In this document: positions 59,134 through 64,000 of the stretch, in pieces | Numbering within the stretch: the stretch's first letter is position 1 | Layout: each line of letters opens with the position of its first letter | Source of the DNA: Bartonella vinsonii subsp. berkhoffii ATCC 51672 | GTDB lineage: Bacteria; Pseudomonadota; Alphaproteobacteria; Rhizobiales; Rhizobiaceae | Length of the DNA: 64,000 nucleotides | NCBI RefSeq assembly: GCF_902825225.1 | Contig: NZ_CADEAK010000007.1 | Coordinates: 45,690 to 109,689, forward strand | Reading direction: 5' to 3' | Position numbers and translations under genes: made by a program | The notes under the pieces: model-generated | What the model was told of the DNA's origin: nothing | The model's database searches: none | The model's input: only the letters and a program-made list of their open reading frames with translations

Positions 59134-59274
59134 ATGTCTAAAGATCAATACGAAATGGGCAAGATAAATTGCAGAGAGTTGCGTCGTCAGGCAGCCGTTT
59201 GGAAGGGTTGGTTTTGGCGATTAGGTGGTGAGCATATTGTTTTTATAGGGGGTGGTTATGGTTGCTGCTTGTAA
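59134..59274 (+). CDS. 46-residue early-region protein, unknown
   Basis: A short frame MSKDQYEMGKINCRELRRQ continuing through WKGWFWRLGG and ending GYGCCL. AAGG lies about 8-11 bases upstream of the ATG. It overlaps the next gene's start, as expected for coupled phage early genes. I do not recognise it, and coding status is moderate. Confidence 0.45.
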   Translation: MSKDQYEMGKINCRELRRQAAVWKGWFWRLGGEHIVFIGGGYGCCL

Positions 59275-59656
59275 TTTATGGACCCCAGATGTCAGAAGCG
59301 ATATCGTTAATCCTTATTCAGAAGTTGAACGTTTACAGGTGATGCTTTCCTGTTCTTTTAAGGCCGTGAGTAGTGGATTTAAGCATCTGCCGATCCGGTA
59401 TATTATTGACCCTCCGCATGGCTTATTTGATGCAGCATTAGCACGGCAGATTGTTATTCATATCTTGCATTATCAGTTTGAGGTGCCACGGCGGCGTATT
59501 GTTGCCATACAGGCACGGCAGCGGACTTCTATTTCTCTGTCTCTGCAGGTGATTAACCGGCGGTTAATGGAACCTGTTTTTGCCAAAGCTTACCAAAAAT
59601 GGGCAGGGCGTGCGATGGATTTGTTTTTAAAAGAGATCAGAAAGGCGGCGGCGTGA
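59258..59656 (+). CDS. early protein with DnaA-C-terminal-like helical region
   Basis: A 132-residue basic protein. The central part, LARQIVIHILHYQFEVPRRR followed by TSISLSLQVINRRL, resembles the helix-turn-helix of DnaA domain IV (ARxIAMYL... then a paired-helix basic loop). I infer a DNA-binding role; the similarity is weak and by eye. The ATG at 59258 has a GGGGG stretch upstream; a GTG at 59252 is the alternative. Its stop overlaps the start of the parB-like gene (TGATG). Confidence 0.65.
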   Translation: MVAACNLWTPDVRSDIVNPYSEVERLQVMLSCSFKAVSSGFKHLPIRYIIDPPHGLFDAALARQIVIHILHYQFEVPRRRIVAIQARQRTSISLSLQVINRRLMEPVFAKAYQKWAGRAMDLFLKEIRKAAA

Positions 59657-60630
59657 TGGCACAGTTTCAAAAGCTTTCTCTTGCTATGATTGTTGTGCCG
59701 GAGCGCATTCGCCCTGTGGATGATGAGCATGCCAAGGCACTTGCGCAATCGATGGCGCGGGAGGGATTGATGAATCCGATTACGGTGCGCCATACCCCCA
59801 ATGCTAAAGAGGGTAATTATACGCTTATTGCTGGTGCGCATCGGCTTCGTGCTGCTGAGCTTTTGGGCTATAGTGACATTGATGCGGTTGTGGTGCAGGC
59901 TGATAAGGACAATGCCGCGCTTTTAGAAGTTGCAGAAAACCTGTTTCGCAATGAATTGTCTGTTATTGACCGTGCCTTGTTTGTCCAGACTTACCGCGAA
60001 TTGTGGGAAAAGAAGTATGGGGAGATTAAGATTGGTCGGAATAAAAAATCAAAGGTGCAAGTTGCGCCAATTGCTCTAAAGGACAGCAATACATCTTCAG
60101 ATCACAATGAAATCGCGTGTGAAGGGGATGGAAAATCAAACGGTCAAGTTGACCGTTTGATCGGCGGTGATGGACATTTAGAGAAATTGGATCAAGTTGA
60201 TCCTATTTTTTATACGAGTGAAGAAAGTGGCGCCAAAGGGATAACTTTGTGCTTTTCTAAACATGTAGCGGACCGTATTGGTTTGTCTCAAGTTTCAGTA
60301 AAACGTCTTAACAGCATTGCCCAGCATTTACAGCCGGAGTTGCGGGCGGTTTTGCGAGGGACCGCCTTGGCAGATAATCAAGCGCAATTGTTAAAGTTGG
60401 CGAAGATGGAGCCGGTTGCGCAACGGCGGGTTGCGGTTGCTTTGCAACAGAATGAGGGGGATTTACGGCGGGCTGTTGATTTGGTCAATGGCATTAATAT
60501 AAGCCCACAAATCAATGAACAGGAACGGATTTTTGCTCAGTTATTAGGGGTGTGGCAGAGAGCAGATGCGCAGACAAAGGCGCGGTTTTGTGATTATCTT
60601 GCAAGAGAACGGGGGGAGGTGGTGTCATGA
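59656..60630 (+). CDS. ParB-like nuclease-domain protein of the prophage
   Basis: A 324-residue protein with an N-terminal ParB/Srx-type domain: ERIRPVDDEHAKALAQSMAR, then MNPITVRH, LIAGAHRLRAAELLGY, and AENLFRNELSVIDRALFV. A polar linker (about residues 130-200) separates it from a helical part containing IGLSQVSVKRLNSIAQHLQPEL. Such proteins occur in the early regions of rhizobial and Rhodobacter Mu-like phages. The linker-coding DNA carries three palindromes sharing CAAGTTG. The start overlaps the previous stop. Confidence 0.85.
   Translation: MAQFQKLSLAMIVVPERIRPVDDEHAKALAQSMAREGLMNPITVRHTPNAKEGNYTLIAGAHRLRAAELLGYSDIDAVVVQADKDNAALLEVAENLFRNELSVIDRALFVQTYRELWEKKYGEIKIGRNKKSKVQVAPIALKDSNTSSDHNEIACEGDGKSNGQVDRLIGGDGHLEKLDQVDPIFYTSEESGAKGITLCFSKHVADRIGLSQVSVKRLNSIAQHLQPELRAVLRGTALADNQAQLLKLAKMEPVAQRRVAVALQQNEGDLRRAVDLVNGINISPQINEQERIFAQLLGVWQRADAQTKARFCDYLARERGEVVS
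60054..60203. repeat. three palindromes with common centre inside the parB-like gene
   Basis: Perfect 13-bp arms at 60135-60147 and 60149-60161 surround one G. Perfect 7-bp arms occur at 60189-60195 and 60197-60203, and 7-bp arms with one mismatch at 60054-60060 and 60062-60068. All three have the centre CAAGTTG and sit in the same codon phase (caa gtt). Confidence 0.65.
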
Positions 60631-61085
60631 AGATGCATGGTTGCGGGCAGCTTGATTTTTTTCAACAGTCGGTTTTTCCCTGCCGCGAACCGGTTGCGCA
60701 GATTGATTTAGGGCGGTTTCGCTCACACATGAAGCGTGCTATGGCGCGGGCTTTACGCGAATGCCGGGTTGAACGCAGTGTGATTGCTGAACGTATGGCG
60801 CATTATTTGGGCATTGGTTGTTTGAGTAAGGCGAGTTTGGATGCTTATGTTGCGGAGAGTAAGCAGGTGGATATTTCTCTGCCGCGTTTTAAAGCCTTTG
60901 TGCGGGCGACGGAAGCCTTTTGGCTTTGGGATGAGGTGGTGCGTGAAGATGGTTTGTTGTTGTTGCAAGGGGATGAAGCGCGCTTGGCAGAGATTGCTAG
61001 GCTTCAACAGGAACAGCGGGAGATTGCGGCACGGTTAAAGGTTATGCGTGCGACACCTGTGAGAATTAGACGGGGGCAGCCATGA
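60627..61085 (+). CDS. Mu-like early-region protein, unknown
   Basis: A 152-residue protein with an opening LDFFQQSVFPC, then a helical region RFRSHMKRAMARALRECRV, a middle LSKASLDAYVAESKQVDISL, and a coiled-coil-like end (LAEIARLQQEQREIAARLKV). Similar small genes precede the transposase in Mu-like phages of alphaproteobacteria, but I cannot assign a function. It overlaps its neighbours on both sides by 4 bp, so it is part of a tightly coupled early operon. Confidence 0.8.
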   Translation: MKMHGCGQLDFFQQSVFPCREPVAQIDLGRFRSHMKRAMARALRECRVERSVIAERMAHYLGIGCLSKASLDAYVAESKQVDISLPRFKAFVRATEAFWLWDEVVREDGLLLLQGDEARLAEIARLQQEQREIAARLKVMRATPVRIRRGQP

Positions 61086-63061
61086 AAGAATGGTTTAGTA
61101 TCGCCGAATTGGCTGAGGCTCATTTGCCAGGGTTGCCGAAAACAAAAATTGGTCTCAACAATCTTGCGCTTAAGAAATGGCGTTTGAATACACAATTGTT
61201 TCGCCAAACATTAGGCAAAACTAAGCCGGTTTGGGAGTATCACATTTCTTTATTGCCGGAGGGGGCACGGGCGGCATTGTTGGTGCGATTTGGAGTGGGT
61301 GTTGATGCGAAACAGATGCAAGGGGAGCAAAAGACAAGCATTTGGGTGCGTTATGAGGGGCTTTCAAAGGCGCATAAAAGGCGCTGTGAAGAGCGTTTAA
61401 AGGCGCTTTGTTTTATGGATGATTTGCTCCATGGCGGTCTTGGCGTGCATGATGCGGCAACAAGCACTGCGGTGCACTTTGGTGTGAGCCGGATGTCGCT
61501 GTTTAATTGGCGGCAGATGGTGGAGGGATATGCGCGCCCTGATTGGTTGGCAGCGCTAGCGCCTTGTTATGGTGAGGAGAATGTTTCGCAATTTGCGCTT
61601 TGTCATGAGGAAGCTTGGGAGGTTCTCTGTTCGGATTATTTACGTCCCTCTAAACCAGCATTTTCGGCGTGTTATCGGCGGATGGTTTCGGTTGCGCAGG
61701 AGCGGGGTTGGGCGCCAATACCCTCAGAGCGGGCTTTGCGGCGTCGTTTTAATAAGGAGATTTCCAAAGCGGTTGTGGTTTTGGCGCGTGAGGGAGAAGA
61801 AAAGGCAAAAAAGCTTTATCCGGCACAACGGCGTGATCGCTCATGTCTGCATGCTTTGCAAGCGGTGAATATGGATGGACATAAGCTAGATGTTTTTGTG
61901 CGTGTGCCTTGGGCAGAGAAGCCTGTGCGGCTTTATTTGATTGCCATTCAAGATCTTTATTCGGGCAAGATTTTATCGTGGCGCTTGTCTGATGCCGAGA
62001 CTTGGGAAATCGTGCGTTTGGTGATTGGGGATATGGTGGAGGCTTATGGAATACCGGAGCGAATGACTTTGGATAATGGGCGCGCTTTTACCAGCAAATG
62101 GATTTCTGGGGGTGTGCAAAACCGCTTTCGTTTTAAGATTAAGCCGGATGATCCGCAAGGGCTTTTGACGAGTTTGGGTGTGCAATTGCAATGGACGACC
62201 CCTTATAGCGGGCAGTCTAAACCGATTGAGAGAGCATGGCGTGATTTAGCAGAAGCGATTTCGAAGCATCCTTTTTGTGCGGGGGCATATACGGGCAATA
62301 AACCAGATGCCAAGCCTGAAGATTATGGTAAGCGCGCGATAGAATTTGAAGCGTTTAAAGCCCATGTTGGCGCGCAGATTATAGCGCATAATGGGCAAGC
62401 GGGGCGCAAGGCACTTAACTGTGCGGGGCGTAGTTTTGATGAGACCTTTACTGAGAGTTTAAAAGCCGATGGGACGATTGTTCGGCAAGCAACGGCGGCA
62501 CAACGGGCTTTATGGCTTTTAACATCTGAAGGATTGCGTGCGCAAAAGGGGACGGGAGAGATCCATTTTTATGGCAATCGTTATTGGGCGCGGGCATTGA
62601 ATGAGCATGCGGGGCAGAAGGTGATTGTACGCTTTGATCCGGATCATTTGCATCAGGATTTGCGGGTTTATGATTTGCATAATCGGTTGATTTGTCTAGC
62701 ACCATGCCTTTGCGATGTTGGTTTTTACGACCAGCGGGCGGCACGTCTCAATGGGCGTTTGCGTAAAGAGTATGTGAAGGCTGTTAAAGCAGAAAAGCAG
62801 TTAGCGGCAAAGCTTGCGCCTGATCACTTGGCAGATGTTTATGGGCGCCTTGAGAAAAAGGATGAAGCGTTCAAATCTAAGCTTTCGATAAAGCCAAAGG
62901 TTACGAGATTGGTTCCAAACAATGTGGGCAATTTAGCTTTGCAAGCAAAGGAGGACGAGGCTTTGGGGGAAGAAGAATTTAGCCATCATTTGCATAAAGC
63001 TTTGAGAAAACTTTCAGCGTCTGATGAGGGGCGTGAAGTGATAAAGTTTCCCAAGCAATAG
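61082..63061 (+). CDS. MuA-type DDE transposase
   Basis: Strand-transfer enzyme of the phage, 659 residues. The N-terminal winged-helix Mu DNA-binding domain starts EWFSIAELAEAHLPGLPKTK. The RNase H-like core shows the first Asp in VNMDGHKLDVFVRV, the second in MTLDNGRAFTSKW, and the Glu in SKPIERAWRDLAEAI, so the DDE triad is complete. A beta-barrel region and a C-terminal charged tail, likely for ATPase contact, follow. It starts 4 bp inside the previous gene. Confidence 0.95.
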   Translation: MKEWFSIAELAEAHLPGLPKTKIGLNNLALKKWRLNTQLFRQTLGKTKPVWEYHISLLPEGARAALLVRFGVGVDAKQMQGEQKTSIWVRYEGLSKAHKRRCEERLKALCFMDDLLHGGLGVHDAATSTAVHFGVSRMSLFNWRQMVEGYARPDWLAALAPCYGEENVSQFALCHEEAWEVLCSDYLRPSKPAFSACYRRMVSVAQERGWAPIPSERALRRRFNKEISKAVVVLAREGEEKAKKLYPAQRRDRSCLHALQAVNMDGHKLDVFVRVPWAEKPVRLYLIAIQDLYSGKILSWRLSDAETWEIVRLVIGDMVEAYGIPERMTLDNGRAFTSKWISGGVQNRFRFKIKPDDPQGLLTSLGVQLQWTTPYSGQSKPIERAWRDLAEAISKHPFCAGAYTGNKPDAKPEDYGKRAIEFEAFKAHVGAQIIAHNGQAGRKALNCAGRSFDETFTESLKADGTIVRQATAAQRALWLLTSEGLRAQKGTGEIHFYGNRYWARALNEHAGQKVIVRFDPDHLHQDLRVYDLHNRLICLAPCLCDVGFYDQRAARLNGRLRKEYVKAVKAEKQLAAKLAPDHLADVYGRLEKKDEAFKSKLSIKPKVTRLVPNNVGNLALQAKEDEALGEEEFSHHLHKALRKLSASDEGREVIKFPKQ

Positions 63062-63384
63062 AATAAGGAACTAGGAAAAGGAGAGGGGGGATTTAAGGGG
63101 ACTGGTTGAGGTCCATGTGCGGGGTTGAAGAATGAACAAAGAAAGGGGGGAGAAGTCTTATCCATTTCAATTTTCAAATCAATACAATTAAATTTTCAGG
63201 TGCCTTTGCTGATCGGGTGAGGAGTATCAAGTGATTTAAGTTTCCCCTTTGAGTGAAGAAGGAGCAGGGGGGAGATTGTCGGGAGCCGGTTGAGTATCGC
63301 GTACGGCTTGAAAAATAACAGGAATGGGTAGGTGGGAGCCTACCCATTCAAGAGTCTAAAATCAATACGAGAGGGAGATTATAG
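63062..63384. repeat. duplicated non-coding element between transposase and ATPase genes
   Basis: Two diverged direct copies of about 105 bp lie at about 63083-63187 and 63266-63369. They share GGGG-rich starts, a GGTTGAG motif, a GCGG/ACGG-then-TTGAA segment, and the end AATCAATAC. Copy 2 contains an 11-bp perfect hairpin (63322-63332 with 63339-63349, 6-nt loop). No ORF is supported here. Confidence 0.6.
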
Positions 63385-64000
63385 ATGAAACACGCGATAA
63401 ATGCAACGGTCGATAAAAATCCTTGGGCGCGACCTAAAATCCAGCCTAATGGAACAGCACAAAACCGCAGCAGTGATGATATTGCCTTATGGAATGCACT
63501 TGTGGATTCGGTGAGAGCTATCGCAAAAATGCATGATTGGACGAAGGCGGAAGTGGCGCGACGCATAGGCATGCCGGATGGAACATTTTCGCAATGGTAT
63601 GCGGGCAGTTATGCGGGGCAATTGGGCAAGCAGAATGCAAAAGTTCAACAGTGGGTAGAGGCTTTAAAGGAAACGGCGGGGTTTTTGGAGAAGATCCCTG
63701 AAAAGCCGGCCTTTCAGAGGAATCGCATTGCCAGTGAGATCATTGATACTTTAACGCTGGCACAAAGCACGGGTGATATGGTGATGATTACGCTTGATGC
63801 GGGCAGTGGCAAGACGGAAACCTGCCGCCATTACCGTGCGACCCGTCCGCATGTTTATCTGGTGACAGCAAGCCCGCATACGCGCAGTGTTCATGGTATT
63901 TTGAATGATATGGCAGCAGAATTGGAAGTGGTGGAATATAATCCCACCCGTTTAACCCGTGCGATTGGCAAGAGGTTAGAGCGGGTAGGTGGTGGGACGT
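63385..64000 (+). CDS. MuB-like AAA ATPase, partial at window end
   Basis: Target-capture ATPase that would bind DNA and stimulate the transposase; 205 residues are visible and the frame runs off the window. The N-terminal HTH (about residues 35-85) shows DWTKAEVARRIGMPDGTFSQWY. The P-loop is MITLDAGSGKTETCRHY, keeping GKT but not the first Gly of the strict Walker A pattern, followed by VYLVTASPHTRSVHGIL. The start has GAGGGAG upstream. Confidence 0.9.
   Translation, partial: MKHAINATVDKNPWARPKIQPNGTAQNRSSDDIALWNALVDSVRAIAKMHDWTKAEVARRIGMPDGTFSQWYAGSYAGQLGKQNAKVQQWVEALKETAGFLEKIPEKPAFQRNRIASEIIDTLTLAQSTGDMVMITLDAGSGKTETCRHYRATRPHVYLVTASPHTRSVHGILNDMAAELEVVEYNPTRLTRAIGKRLERVGGGT

Larger units (their letters stand above)
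57631..64000 (+). mobile_element. Mu-like transposable prophage, left part
   Basis: Gene order matches the Mu early region: a divergent repressor, Ner-like protein, small early genes, MuA-type transposase and MuB-type ATPase, all from one end. The start is placed at TGTAGTTTGACAC (57631), where the tape-measure reading ends and repeat arrays begin; Mu ends start with TG. Codons are richer in G and C than the flanking chromosome. The right end, lysis and head/tail genes lie beyond the window. The 5 bp before the end are ACAAA, a candidate target duplication. Confidence 0.85.

Overview
The window looks like chromosome from a Bartonella-type alphaproteobacterium (order Rhizobiales/Hyphomicrobiales). 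This rests on AT-rich housekeeping genes with GTG and TTG starts, the CckA, CpdR and HdaA cell-cycle proteins, NDUFS4-like and CHCC zinc-finger proteins related to mitochondrial complex I subunits, a separate purS-purQ-purL set, and a ROSE-like thermosensor before an hsp20 gene. Genus is inferred from protein character and gene order. No database search was run.

About 0.6-57 kb is ordinary core chromosome. It starts with hom, glpX and ilvE. A minus-strand dgt-argS-SPOR gene block follows, closed by a strong terminator. Next are an A-type Fe-S carrier, an exported protein, ccdA, glmU, glmS, recG, dnaE, an FAD monooxygenase, a CHCC zinc-finger protein, ppk-ppx, rnd, aspS and parC. A minus-strand purine run (purC-purS-purQ-purL-bolA-grxD-MFS, high to low coordinates) is followed by a small hydrolase and rpe-purB. 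Then come a flavin reductase, dksA, an orphan FliO-like gene, cckA, purM-purN and an AI-2E-family permease coupled to hdaA. Three tRNA genes (Pro-TGG, Arg-TCT, Val-GAC), an NDUFS4-like gene, cpdR, a hydrolase-like gene lacking its serine nucleophile, and heat-regulated hsp20 complete the core.

From about 57.1 kb the base use shifts to more GC-rich codons. A headless fragment of a phage tail tape-measure gene is broken by what looks like the left end of a Mu-like transposable prophage. The prophage reads in Mu order: end repeats, a divergent repressor, operator/promoter, Ner-like protein, small early genes, a ParB-like protein, MuA-like DDE transposase and MuB-like ATPase, which runs off the window. 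It carries several unexplained DNA structures: a 10-bp tandem array at the end, an 11-bp-phased CTTTGAAA array, three palindromes with a shared centre inside the parB-like gene, and a diverged duplicated non-coding element with an 11-bp hairpin between transposase and ATPase.

The core genes link into a few themes. These are purine synthesis (seven pur genes), envelope precursor supply (glmU, glmS, SPOR protein), stringent/polyphosphate control (ppk, ppx, dksA) and cell-cycle control (cckA, cpdR, hdaA).
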